From assembly GCF_963924675.1 (NCBI RefSeq), contig NC_089224.1, positions 46,853,158-46,917,157 on the forward strand: a stretch of DNA of 64,000 nucleotides, written 5' to 3'. The notes beneath the pieces were generated by a model, which saw only the letters and a program-made list of their open reading frames with translations, was not told the origin of the DNA and ran no database searches. The DNA comes from Phocoena phocoena (taxonomy: Eukaryota; Chordata; Mammalia; Artiodactyla; Phocoenidae). Shown here in pieces: positions 33,665 to 44,939 of this stretch; positions within the stretch are counted from its first letter, which is position 1; every line of letters starts with the position of its first letter. A program made the position numbers and the translations under genes.

Positions 33665-34057
33665 TCTTTTTTTTTTTTTAACCTTTTGAATCGGCTTTAT
33701 TTGGTAGCAGCTTTATGAGGTATGATTCAAACCTCATACAGTTCACTCATTAGCATGTACAGTTCAGTGGTTTTTAGTATATTCAGAGTTGTGCAACCAT
33801 CACCACAATCAATTTTAGAACATTTTTCATCTCCCCCAGAGGAAACCTTGTATTCTTTTGCAGTCCACCCCTCCCCTCCTTTCCCCCTAATTCCTTCGGC
33901 TCAAGGCAGCCACTAATTTACTTTTTGTCTCTATAGATTTGCCTCTTTGTGGACGTTTCATATAAATGGAATCATACAATATGTAGTCTTTAGTGACTGG
34001 CTTCTTTCACTTAGCACAATTTTTCAAGGTTTATCCATGTTGTGGCATGCATTAGTA
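33665..34057 (-). mobile_element. L1 3' end, antisense, inside MER5
   Basis: Poly-T at about 33667-33679 (the L1 A tail), then antisense 3'-UTR text: TTTGGTAGCAGCTTTATGAGG, TATTCAGAGTTGTGCAACCATCACC, TTGCCTCTTTGTGGACGTTTC. It runs into a SINE at about 34058 without reappearing on the other side. Confidence 0.8.
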
Positions 34058-34296
34058 TTTTTTAAAATAAATTTATTTATTTTATTTTTGGCTGTGTTGG
34101 GTCTTTGTTGCTGCACACGGGCTTTCTCTAGTTGCGGCAAGCGAGGGCTACTCTCCTTGTGGTGCACGGGCTTCTCATTGCGGTGGCTTCTTTTGTTGCG
34201 GAGCACGCGCTCTAGGCGCGCGGGCTTCAGTAGTTGTGGCTCGCGGGCTCTAGAGCGCAGGCTCAATAGTTGTGACGCACAGGCTTAGTTGCTCTG
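34058..34296 (-). mobile_element. CHR SINE, long type, 5' truncated, antisense
   Basis: A-rich tail side at left (AAAATAAATTTATTTATTTTATTTTTGGCTG), body GGGTCTTTGTTGCTGCACACGGG through GACGCACAGGCTTAGTTGCTCTG. It then stops where a complete copy would continue with CGGCATGTGGGATC and the tRNA-like head. Its missing 5' end coincides with the outer duplication. Confidence 0.85.
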
Positions 34297-34399
34297 CCAC
34301 CACAGATGCTGAGGCATTGGTTCTCGGTGGCTCTGAGCATCAGTATTTTTAGAAAGTTTCTCAGGTGCTTCTACTTTGCAGCTGAGTTGAAACCACTGG

Positions 34400-34600
34400 C
34401 CACACTGCTTTGGCCAGCCCTTCACATCTTGGCCTCAGTTTCTTCTATCAAATGGAGATAATAATGGCACTGGGCTCCTAGGGTTGTTGTCAGGATTAAG
34501 GAGTTAAAAATAGATAAAGGGTCTAGAAAATTGCCCAGCACATAAGCACTCAGCCAGTATTAGGCACAGTAATCATTACTGCTATAATCATTATAGTCAG
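34400..34600 (+). repeat. MIR SINE fragment
   Basis: TTGGCCTCAGTTTCTTCTATC, GGAGATAATAATGGCACTGGG, GGGTTGTTGTCAGGATTAAGGAG, CAGCACATAAGCACTCAG. Confidence 0.85.
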
Positions 34601-35120
34601 TGCTTGTGCAAAGTCCTAGGGATTCAAAGACGTGGTGAACGAGTCCCTGCCCCCAAAGCTCATCATCCTCTGGGGAAGACAGACCTGCCTCTGCCACACT
34701 CAGTGTGAACTGGTGAGTCCTAGAATGAAGGCAGGTCCGCGTGCTGTGGGGGCACAGACCAGGGAGCAGCTAACTCTGCAACACAGAAGGAAACAGCTTA
34801 CCAGGAGCAGGCCTACCACTTGAGCAGGGACTGGAAGGACGGATTTGCCAGACAAAAGCAGGGTAAATGAAGGACATGCCGGGTAAAGGAACAGTCTGTG
34901 CAAAGCCCTCCTGACCTGAACGAGCATCAGATGGCAGACAACTGGCTGGTAGTGGGGCCCCATCTGTGGATGGGGGAGAGTGCTTGTTGAGAGGCCGGAA
35001 ATGAAGATCACTGCCAAACCTTGAAGGACCCGTGTGCCTGCCCCAAGGCAATTTGGAGTTTATTCTCCAGGCATGAGAAGCCGCTTAGGTTTTTAAGAAA
35101 TGGTGAAACCTCCTCAGAAT
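34601..35120 (+). repeat. L2-like fragment and unclassified old repeat
   Basis: Starts with an L2-type ATTCAAAGACGTGGTGAACGAGTCCCTGCC. From about 34790, AAAGGAACAGTCTGTGCAAAGCCC and CAATTTGGAGTTTATTCTCCAGGCA resemble a common old mammalian repeat that I cannot name. Confidence 0.45.
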
Positions 35121-36499
35121 TGCGTTTCTGAGAAGAGGAGATAAAAAGAGGAAACGGCTGGGTGGGGAGGGGGCTCATTAAGACCTTTCTGCTGATGTGG
35201 AGGTGAGGAATGATGACAGCATGAATTAAGGGACAGGCGGGAGGTGGGACTGGAGAGACATCTCAGAGGCAGCCTCAGAGGCCTTGGCATTTCACTGACC
35301 GAGGGGGGAGGGAGGCTGGCAGCCTTGGGCTGTTGGTGCCTTTGTGTGCTGGCTGTACATGAGGCAGGAATTACCGGAGGACAAGTGGGTCTGGAGAAGA
35401 GAGAACGAGGGAAGTGTTGAGCATGCCGCGTGTGAAAGCCTTCTGGGACACCCAGGGGGAGGATGTTTATGTAGAGGAGTTCACTGGGCAGCTGGGAAGG
35501 AAGAGAGGGATTGTTGTGCCCACTCAGCCTTTCCAGCCTTCCCTGTAAATCTTCCCGTCTTCTGGATATCTGTGAAAACCTTGTCCTCCAACGAGCTTCA
35601 CAAGCTAGAAATCAGTCATCGTCAAAGACGCCTTCCTTGAACCGCCTTCCCGACCCCAGTCTACACCAGCAGCATCCAACAACAGATCCTCCTTGTTCAG
35701 GAGGCACTGGTAACTGCGATTCCTCTTGTATTGGCTTGAGTTCCTGGAGAACTCTGTGTGCATTGCTCCCCAAATTAGTATACTATTCCACTGGGCTTAA
35801 TGGACAAAGGGTGATCCCAGATGGAAGAATTTGGTTTCTGGTCCCTGTGGCAGAATGCACTGCAGTGCAACCCTCACCTGACATTGTGAAAGAGGAATGT
35901 TACCAAGTCCCACGTGTGGGCATGTAACCTAGCTGCTGCTGCCTGACTCTGAACCCGAAAGAGCCTCACCTAATTAGGACTGCTAGATAAAAAACTGGAT
36001 GACGCATTGTTTGAATTTTAGGTAAACAATGAACCATTTCTTAGTATAAGTATGTCCCAAATATTACACGGAATAAGCTTATACTAAAAATGATTCTTCG
36101 TTTATCTGCAATACAAATTTAACTAAGCATCTTGTATTTTTATTTGCTAAATCTGACTACCCTAAACCCAGTCTACCTCAGGTATTTCTTGTAATGCATA
36201 GAATCTCTCCTAATGAGAAATAAATGGCTCCTTTTGCTTTCAGCACAGGGAGACCAGCTGAACTCAGTTCTCGAGTAACGTAGCTTTGGTTCTCTCTTAC
36301 TGCACAAGCAGTAAACTCAGCTTTGTGTTTGTTTGTTTTTTTAATCGCTGGTGGTATTTGATTTTCCTTTGAATACCTTCTAGAAAAAGGACACCCAACC
36401 AAATATAAAAATACAGCCAAAAAAAGATCCTGGTTGTATAGAATTAAGACAGTGACACAGACCAAAAGAAAATATGTGCTAGTTCCCTGTCTCCTTTAT
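35121..36499. other. SLC24A2: Intronic, nothing recognised
   Basis: No supported repeat or gene. A 138-codon frame at 35511-35927 lacks any known domain. Confidence 0.35.
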
Positions 36500-36785
36500 T
36501 TTTAAAAAAATTTTATTTTATATATTTATTTTTGGCTGTGTTGGGTCTTCATTGCTGCGGGGGGCTTCTCGTTGTGGAGCACAGGCTCTAGGCACGCCAC
36601 TTCAGTAGTTGTGGCACATGGGCTCAGTAGTTGTGGCTCTCGGGCACTAGAGCTCAGGCTCAGTAGTTCTGGCGCACGAGCTTAGTTGCTCCACGGCATG
36701 TGGGATCTTCCCAGACCAGGGATTGAACCCGTGTCCCCTGCAGTGGCAGGTGGATTCTTAACCACTGCACCACCAGAGAAGTCCT
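36500..36785 (-). mobile_element. CHR SINE, long type, antisense
   Basis: T-rich tail, GGCTGTGTTGGGTCTTCATTGC, GTGGGATCTTCCCAGACCAGGG, ending CACCACCAGAGAAGTCC. Flanks show an imperfect duplication around GTCTCCTTTA / GTCTACTTTA. A small internal deletion relative to the 20342 copy is visible after TTCATTGC. Confidence 0.93.
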
Positions 36786-38069
36786 CCCCGTCTACTTTAA
36801 ACAGAACGAATAAATACCTGTGTTTTGCTCAAGGGGATGCTAGGTGTCTGGATTGTGCTGCTTGTTTTATTTTTGTTGTTGTTTATTTAACCTTTTTCAC
36901 CTAAGCACCCTGAGCCGAGGGCAAGGAAGAGAGGTGAGCTGCCTCTGTGTCTGGAAGGCACACACTGGTCCTGCTGATTCATGAGAATCTTAAAGGTTTA
37001 TTGATGGAATCTGGAAATAACTCTGGCCGCTGGCTGTGCTGATCAGATGTGTCTCATCCTGTACCACAAGCTCTTGGGAGAGGGAAGTTGCAGTCTGGTG
37101 CAGCAACCTGTTCCAGAGAGGAGCAGGTTGTTTTTGTTTTTTTTTTAGGAGCAGGTTCTTGTTGTTTTAGTTTAGCACAAACACACTTCCTCTGCGCTCT
37201 CTCCCTTTGAAATGAAGGGCTACCATCATCCTCCACTGTGGCTGAACTGTATCTTGTGATTCTTCCTTCATTTTACACCTAGAAATGCTTTGTCCCTTAT
37301 GGCTAGACCAGCGCCATCGGGAAACTGGGAAGATGTTTTGAGCTGTGTTGGTAAAAAACAGAAAGGAACAACAAAAAAATAATTGGGCCTAGACTACCTA
37401 AAGAGGCTGACCAGTATTGCTGAACAATTAGGTTAAATTACAAAGGTCATAATTTTCACACCAACTAGCCATATCCGGCATCCGTCCTGCAAAATCCTTA
37501 CTGCTCAGCTGGGACTATAGGAGGTTTAAACACGCTCACACAGGTGCCCTCAACAGTTTTTTCTACCATCTACCCCACTGCATCAACGAAAGGCCAATCT
37601 TACAAATTCCTATGTCATTCCTTCGTGTCGTTTCAGAGGGAAGAGAATGATGGTTTGTTGTTTGGCTGAGCATAAAGAAACCAGTGTCTCATGATAAAGA
37701 GGGAAATCTGCCTGTTTGTTTGTGAGGACTGCTGGGAGGCAGGGAGGCGAAACCTCGGATCTGCTCTCCTGCACAACGTATTTACATCTGCTTCGACTGA
37801 GCTGAGTGTGAGCTGCTGTCCAATGCTAATGACTCTGGGTATTTGTCTTTAGTAAATAATTCAGTAAATACCCTGGGAAGCACAGATGACGTTTGCTGTT
37901 GCATGTCTCTTTTGTGAACGTGCAGCTTTTGAAAAACCAGAAAATAGAGAAACCTATGCAGGCTTAGAGGTGGAGAAGCAGCCGAGTATCAGCCCTGAGC
38001 CCAGGCTCAAGAACAGGACTTTCTGAACTTAGCATCCAGCTGTGGCGGCACTGACTAGATCTGTGGTCT
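36786..38069. other. SLC24A2: Intronic, nothing recognised
   Basis: Unique sequence without a supported feature. Confidence 0.4.
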
Positions 38070-38190
38070 CCAGCATTTATGAACCTCTTTGTGCTTCAGT
38101 TTCCTCACCTGTGAAATGCATAGAGTTGTGTGGGTGAGACTGGTAAATACAGAGCAGCTCCAGTCGGTTCCTGGCACACAGATAACCTTT
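38070..38190 (+). repeat. MIR SINE fragment
   Basis: CTCTTTGTGCTTCAGTTTCC, TCACCTGTGAAATGCATAG, GGTTCCTGGCACACAG. Confidence 0.8.
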
Positions 38191-38409
38191 GTGCGTGTGG
38201 TGTGCGCGTGTGTGTCTGTGCCGTTGTGTGTCCAATCAGCCTATGGTGCCGCTCTGTCCTGGGGTCATGTGAAGTAGCTAGAAATCCGTGAGTTTATGTA
38301 AGGCATTCCTAGGAGAGCTTAATTGCCAAATAAGGCAAGGAGAATTTGCTTTGGCTAATCTCATGGAAGGTAGCATGGTGTGTCGGGTAATAGCAAAATG
38401 TTTGTAATT

Positions 38410-38545
38410 AACTGCTATCAAATGCGTATCACATACTGGACATCGTGCTAGCACTTCACCAGAATCATTTAGTCCTCTTGTAGGCAGCATCATTGTCCCT
38501 TTCTGACAGGTGAGGAAATTGAGACTTAAAGAGGTTATGTATAAA
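38410..38545 (-). repeat. MIR SINE fragment, antisense
   Basis: GTATCACATACTGGACATCGTGC, CATTTAGTCCTCTTGTAGG, CAGGTGAGGAAATTGAGAC. Confidence 0.85.
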
Positions 38546-38559
38546 GGATCAACTTGCAT

Positions 38560-38935
38560 AATATAACATAGGGCAAAAAAAGCAAGTTGCATATGTATAT
38601 TATGAAACCATTTATAGAAATGTTTTAGACATATACATATACATATATATATATATATATATATACACATAATGGGAGAGAGAGAAAGGAAAGGTTTAAA
38701 AAAGTGCATGGGAATGATAAATAGCAAAGGGGTTGAGGAAAAGAAGAGAGGGGAATGGGGTGGGAGAGTATGAGGGGCTTCAACTTTAATATTTTCTTTC
38801 TTTCAAATCAGTGTCAACATGGCAAAATGTTAAAATCTGAATAAGTCAGGCAGTGGATTCACTGGTGATCATTGTATTTGCTATATCTCTTTGAATGTTT
38901 AAAATATTTCATAATTTGAGAAAGAGGTTACAGCA
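38560..38935 (+). repeat. Old L1 3'-end-like fragment, sense
   Basis: TATTATGAAACCATTTATAG, then AGAGAGAGAAAGGAAAGG and a terminal TTTGAATGTTTAAAATATTTCATAATTTGAG, similar to L1 3' UTR ends. It contains an (AT)n run at about 38642-38665. Confidence 0.45.
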
Positions 38936-39879
38936 GCGATCTGGAGAGTGCCAGCGCAGTACCGGCACACAGCAGACACTCCACAAATGGGATTGTTCTT
39001 GTTAGGAGGCTTTTTTCCCTACAAACACTGCTCTGAAATAAAACTGTTGATTTCATTGCTGGGATTATATTCTGAAGTGAAGGTCCAGCAGGTTAGGAAC
39101 TCTTACAAGAAACCCCCAAAGGAACTCAGAACACCTTTGCAAACGTTCTTGCTAACCAATGAGATAACCAAGTGTGGCTAAAAATAAATATCCACAAGTG
39201 CACTAAAAAAAGGTTCTTTGTCTGAAATAGCACTTCGGTTGGCCTCCCCGTGAATCTTCTTCAGGCTTTTGGGCCTTTGCTTTTTAATTTTGTATGTGAA
39301 TTAAGGAAGTGAGGAAGGGAATACTGGATTTTAGAGGAATGCCAGAATCAGGGAAAACTAATTCTCTGGGTCCATAAAAAATTAAAAGTTTCCCATTGCA
39401 TGCCCTTGGGTATATTTTCTAATTTTTGGCTTATTGCAGGAGCAGTCTCAATTTTATTGACATGCTAGGCTGTTATGGTAATGAAGGGTGTTTTTATTAT
39501 TGGATTCTATTACGGTTATCCTTTCATTTAGGTTTTGCATCTCCTTTCAGAGTTACTTATAACTTTGATGAACAATAAATAGAGAAAATAATTCTTGAAG
39601 TTTTTCATTTATGATCTCTCCAGAAAGTTAGCGTAGGCTCTGAGGACAAGGGAGCTGCTTATCTCCTGACAATATCGTGCGACAGAAAAGAGGGCTGCAC
39701 CTGTGCGGGTGTGGGCTCATGCACTTAAAGAAAAAAAAGAGGTAAAGAAAAGGCACAGTAACAGATGATGGAATTCTGGGTGATTTTTTGGTTTCTTCTG
39801 TTGTAGTTTCTGTGCTTACCAGCTTTTCTGCAGCTAATGTAGTTGACTCTTACAGGAAGGAAAAAATGCTATTTCTGAA
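38936..39879. other. SLC24A2: Intronic, nothing recognised
   Basis: AT-rich sequence without a supported feature. Confidence 0.4.
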
Positions 39880-40035
39880 ACACAGACAAAAAGAAAAGGC
39901 TGCGATTTATGTCAGGAAACCAGATTAATGGTCTTAACTCTGACATTGTACTAACTGTGATTTTAAGAAAATCACTTAACCTCTTATTGCTAGTGTTCAC
40001 ATTTGTAAGATGGCCAGATGGGGATAATAAGCTTG
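39880..40035 (+). repeat. MIR SINE fragment
   Basis: Diverged core: TTAAGAAAATCACTTAACCTC, CATTTGTAAGATGGCCAGATGGGG, ATAATAAG. Confidence 0.65.
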
Positions 40036-40252
40036 TTCGGCTTGCTCTGCCTAACATGTAGGATTCTTACCCAGAAAGTAGATGATAAAATGTGAAAATC
40101 CTTTAACAAAGAGTGCTCCATCAATGCAGAGACATTCCCTGACATGTAGAAGAGGGATTGCAGTTGTAGGGCAAGATACGGAGAGATAGATTAATTCCCC
40201 GCACGTAGAATTCTTCCTCCTCCATGGATTCACAAGTAGGTATATTTTAGGG

Positions 40253-40441
40253 CAGTGGTTCTCAAACCTGCAGGCATCAGAATCACCTGGAGGGCTTATT
40301 AACACATAGATGGCTGGATTCACCCCCAGAGTTTCTGATTTTGTAGGTCTTGGGAGGGGCATGAGATTCTGCATTTCTAGAAGGTTCCCGGGTGATGCTG
40401 ATATCGCTTTGCTTCTCCTGGGATCCCTTTGAGAACCACTG
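40253..40441 (-). mobile_element. MER5A hAT-Charlie DNA transposon, complete
   Basis: 189 bp, the usual MER5A length, with terminal inverted repeats CAGTGGTTCTCAAAC and TTTGAGAACCACTG. Flanked by the 8-bp duplication typical of hAT elements, with one difference (TTTTAGGG 40245-40252, TTTTAAGG 40442-40449). Non-autonomous and long inactive. Confidence 0.97.
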
Positions 40442-40449
40442 TTTTAAGG

Positions 40450-43219
40450 ACGTACAAAAGTATGTATTATCACACAGGCGTTCTGGAGTATTTGGTGACT
40501 AGAAGCTTCCTGGTGACCTTCAGGAGTACGCTTTCAGCAGAGTGGAAAACATACGGAAGTTGGCTGGCGAGAGAGTCGTGGATGTGGAAAAGAATAACAG
40601 TTACAGACTAGGTGTTTGGGAAGTTCTGAGAGTGAAATAACATTCAAATAGGAAGCAGAATCAAATGAATGTTTAAACGAGAGGTTGTGGTTGGGGCCCA
40701 CGAGGTATTTGGCCCACTCAACTGATCTTTTGAGTTGTTCAGTCTTTTAAATTAGTGTCCACCATTTAAAAGTTATCAGATTTCATATGGAAATCTAGAT
40801 TCCTGTCTGCTTTTCAGAAATCAGATGTGGTCTGTATTCCCCCATGACAACAGTCGGCTGAACCAAGTGACAGCTGCTCCCTTTTTCTGAGACATAAGCT
40901 TTGGGGTTAATCAGCCCCACCTAACCCTTCCATCCTTTAGATGACCCAGCAGATCTCTATGAACAGATGAGTTTGCAACCGCAAAATGCAAAAAGAGGAA
41001 CCTGCACACTTCTAGTCTGAGGACAGAGAAGAACAGGAGATGCTGGCGAGTTGTGATCATGACATGAGCAAGGTCCAACAAGAGGAAGGAGGAGATGGAA
41101 TCAAGGACACAAGTGGGAAGGTTGATTTGGGGAAGGAATGGGAACATCTGTCCCCCAGTATGGTAAGGAAGAAAGAAAATAAGATGGAAGTAAAGAAAGA
41201 GGTATTTTGAATTGAAGATGGTGGTCTTGATCTTCTCAGGAGTAGAGTAGGTCTTCTTGGTAATGTAGACAAGACCTTCTTCTTGGGGGAAGAGGGCTTT
41301 GTCCTTGGGTAAAGAAGAGAAGGTTTGGCTGGACTGCTGTGCAATGTTCTGGGCAATTGACATGAAGCAGGAAAGCATGGCAGAGCAGCTCTCTGAGCCC
41401 ATTTGAAATGAAATACACTGTGGCTTTCCCCTCCAGCAACACCGCGCTGCATGGGTGTTGAGGTAGTGATCCAGCACGGGAAATGAGGACTGAAGGGGGT
41501 GAAGCCATCCTCATTTTAAACCACTGAATAATCAAATAAACACAACCGTACAGTTTAGGGATGGGTTAATCAAGCTAGGGAGTATCCTCCTTACCTGCAA
41601 GCCACCAAAACAAGGCATCAATCCATTCATGCTGTTGTCCCATATGCCCTGTAGAGCATTTTTAGAGCACTAAGAACTGTGCCTAAATTTCCATGCTTTT
41701 TGAATTAGGAGAGACAGTAGCATGCCTTAGGACAAACAGAATCCTAGAATCTGAGCATAATTTTCTTGGTAGCTATTTTAGACCGGGGCAGCAGTTAAAT
41801 AATTTACCTAGCAAGTAATTTAGAATATTTTTATATTAAGCAAACAAGAACGGATTATGGAATGCAAAAATCCCTCTCTTTGTTGCATATAACACAAATT
41901 CAAAGAAATTTTGCTCCATAGTAACTGTTTTGGGCTGTGTGCCTCCACCCAGCCCTAGCCCACACCCATCCTGTCCTTGGCTTGGGGACAGTGGCGAAGT
42001 CTGAGAAATGCCACTGAAGGAAAACACTTCATTCTTCCAAGTTATGCTTACAGCACAGTAAATGATCGTTTAAAAAATGTAGAAAATCGGTGTCACCTGT
42101 ATTTCAAATACTGTTTCCCTAAAAAGCAGCTGATTAAAATTCTGTATAATTTGTAAGGTGAATTCAAATCAGTGCATTATCAACTTCCCATGAACAGAAG
42201 TGGTAAACTGATTGACCCTATGACATAACCTCAGCAGTAATTATCCAGCTTAGCTCTAACTGCTCTCTTAGCCCAATGCTGATTTTGACTTTTTAATTTT
42301 TGCATGCTGTTGCTTTGAAAGAAAGGTGTGAAGCACAGAAGTCCTCTATTTTTCAAAATAACAGGTTTTTTCTGACTTACGAGAAAAAATCTGAGACATT
42401 TAAAATGTTTTAAGGTTTTCATTGAAACAAAAGCGTTCTCTGGTTTTATTTGGAAATCCCCATGTCCTGTTGAAAATTCCATCTGTTAATAAATGGTCTC
42501 AGTTGTTTCCCTCCAAATGCAGCAGGATGGTTCCGTGAAGCTGTCATCCATTCCTAAGGTAGTGCTGCTGTCTCACTATTAGAGGTACATTTGTGGCCCA
42601 TAGAAACCAACTGACTCAATGTCCTATGAGGAGACATTCCTGAGGACAGGTTTGTGTGCTGAGCAGGGTAGGGAATAAGTTCACTGATTCCTTTTATAGG
42701 TTACTTCTTAGTTTGCCTTGCTTCTGAAAGGAGACATGTTGTAATGCTAGCTAGGGCACCTGTATGAAAGGAGAACCAGGCTGTGAATCAGAAAACCAGG
42801 GTCAAGTTCCTTTGGCCACTTTTATACACTTGAACTAAGAAAAGGTTCCAACGTCCCTGGACTTAAAAAAATCTAGACAGCGGGTATAGAGGAGGGAGCA
42901 CAGAGAAGGGTAGTAATAATACAGCTCTATTCCATATAGCTGATGTGAGAATTCGGGGGGCGGTCACACTAATGAACATGCTTTGGGGAGGGATCTTCTT
43001 ATGTACAAATATCACGTATTATTAAACAGAGTAACTGAGATGGCTGCGATTAGGGTATGTCTCAAATTTATTTAGAGATTTACTTACAGAAAAACATTGA
43101 TTTTTTTTTTTTCCTTAGGATAATACCTGTCGATCTTTCCACAGCACATTTTGACTAAATTCCCAATAACTTGCTCTCTGTTTTGGGCAACACTAATTCA
43201 TATAATACGCAACTTTCCT
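40450..43219. other. SLC24A2: Intronic, unrecognised
   Basis: 2.8 kb without a named repeat. It contains the longest unexplained non-L1 intronic frame on the minus strand (40911-41477, 188 codons); two shorter frames overlap it at 41057-41535. No domain recognised. Confidence 0.35.
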
Positions 43220-43232
43220 CTCATCTGCTTTT

Positions 43233-43507
43233 TTTTTTTTTTTTTGGCTGTGTTGGGTCTTCGTTTCTGTGCGAGGGCTTTCTCTAGTTGTGGCAAGCGG
43301 GGGCCACTCTTCATCGCGATGCGCGGGCCTCTCACTATCGCGGCCTCTCTTGTTGTGGAGCACGGGCTCCAGATGAGCAGGCTCAGTAGTTGTGGCTCAC
43401 GGGCCTAGCTGCTCCGCGGCATGTGGGATCTTCCCAGTCCAGGGCTCAAACCCGTATCCCCTGCATTAGCAGGCAGATTCTCAACCACTACGCCACCAGG
43501 GAAGCCC
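43233..43507 (-). mobile_element. CHR SINE, intermediate type, antisense
   Basis: Begins like the long form (GGCTGTGTTGGGTCTTCG, TTTCTCTAGTTGTGGCAAGC) but carries GCGCGGGCCTCTCACT and GCGGCCTCTC blocks typical of the short form. Ends CCACCAGGGAAGCCC. Perfect 13-bp duplication CTCATCTGCTTTT at 43220-43232 and 43508-43520. Confidence 0.93.
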
Positions 43508-43520
43508 CTCATCTGCTTTT

Positions 43521-43984
43521 AAATTAAGCACCTACAGTATAGCTTCCACATACTTATGACATCAACACTTTGACGACAATTGCCTTTGGGATGGAATTCG
43601 GCTTTTCTGCCTCAATTTCAATATTGCCATATCAGTTTCATTCACAATGGGAAGATTTGAGAGAAGTAATGTAAACATGTGAGAGACATGTGACTTAAAG
43701 CTCAGATATACTGTCAAAAATTATCCCATTATACACTGTGTGAATGACTGAATTGTTAAGGCAAAACTCAATTATTTAATTTTCAATAGTCATTAAAAAA
43801 AAAGAATTGAGATAGCCGAATACTTGAATAATTGAAATTGTTTTTCTGCTTATCTGAGGTGAACGTAGGAAGAAGAGTTTATTGATTTTTTTTTGTTAAA
43901 GACAAATGTATGTTCAGTGAGAGAAAATAATCAATACTTTTATGTCAAGCATAGAGGCAGCAAGGACGGAATATAACTCCGGAA
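43521..43984. other. SLC24A2: Intronic, nothing recognised
   Basis: AT-rich, no supported feature. Confidence 0.35.
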
Positions 43985-44480
43985 GGTTGTATCAGTCAGG
44001 ATCCAGTAGTCGGCAGAAATCTCACCTGATGCTTGAATAGAGCGAGCTTGACATAAAGAATGGTTAACCAGGCAGAAAGTTGTTAATTATCTAAAGTGTA
44101 AGAGAACTTTAAGGTACCAGGGAGGTAGAATTTCAGGAAACAGCTGCCACTCCTAAGACTGGGGAAACAAAGGGAAAAGGCTAGAATTATTAAAATTTAG
44201 AAACTTGGAGGAGGGGGCTGCTGCCCTGATGCTCCCATCTTTGAGCCGAGGACAGTGAGGCTGGTTCTGTGAGAAAGGGCACGCTGGATTCAGCTGCTGG
44301 GAAGGGAAGGGACTGCCACCCCTGGGGTGAAACTCAGAGGATCAAGAAACTGACAGGAAGTGCCCAGGAAATAGAAAAGGAAGGAGCAAGTTCTTTCTTC
44401 CTTCTGCCTCTTACAGACTTCCCATCTCCCTCTCATGCCTCTTTTTGGCAGAATCAGAAGGCCTGTTGGCAAACCAGAAG
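43985..44480 (+). repeat. Unclassified old interspersed repeat
   Basis: TATCAGTCAGGATCCAGTAG, CATAAAGAATGGTTAACCAGGCAGAA and GAGGAGGGGGCTGCTGCCCTGATG resemble a widespread old mammalian repeat. It may be the family also split by the SINE at 30612. Name not determined. Confidence 0.4.
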
Positions 44481-44492
44481 CATAGTTTGCAG

Positions 44493-44616
44493 GGAGTTCC
44501 CTGGCAGTTCAGTGGTTAGGACTCTGCACTTTCACTTCCCTGTCCCTGGGTTCAATCCCTGGTTGGGGAACTAAGATCCTGCAAGCTGTGCAGCGTGCCC
44601 CGCCCTCAAAAAAAAC
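44493..44616 (+). mobile_element. tRNA-derived SINE, short monomer
   Basis: GGGAGTTCCCTGGCAGTTCAGTGG, GGTTCAATCCCTGGTTGGGG, then AACTAAGATCCTGCAAGC and an A run. It is a short, older-looking relative of the CHR head (tRNA part only). Perfect 12-bp duplication CATAGTTTGCAG at 44481-44492 and 44617-44628. Confidence 0.93.
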
Positions 44617-44628
44617 CATAGTTTGCAG

Positions 44629-44939
44629 AGCCGCATCCCCAGCTTCAGAAAGTTGGAATATATATAGAACGGCAGGTTTGAGCTGAGAGGTAAATAGCTT
44701 AATCACTGGCACAAAAATTTTCAGGCAAAAAGGTTAGCTGGCAGCAGCAGAAACCAAACCTGTGAGCTCTTAGAAAGGGAGAGGTAGCACTCTGGGTGCC
44801 AGGAAAGGCATACAAAATGTAGCATCATTTCATTGTCCTCAAATGACATTTAGCTTTATCTGTGTTTATTTACTTTCAGGTAGAGCCAGTGAAACTGTGA
44901 TTCAGAGAGGGCAGTAAACCACCACAAGGCTGTCGTAGG
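44629..44939. other. SLC24A2: Intronic, nothing recognised
   Basis: Short unique stretch without a supported feature. Confidence 0.35.

Larger units (their letters stand above)
33588..34395. mobile_element. MER5-group hAT DNA transposon, interrupted
   Basis: Left half 33588-33664 (GTGATCCTCAAAGC...AGAATCACCTGGG...GCCC) and right half 34297-34395 (CAGATGCTGAGGCATTGG...AGTTGAAACCACTGG) together make one MER5-like non-autonomous element of about 170-180 bp with decayed terminal inverted repeats. A 632-bp retrotransposed block (33665-34296) sits between, flanked by the duplication CCACCACAGAT (33654-33664 and 34297-34307). Confidence 0.7.
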
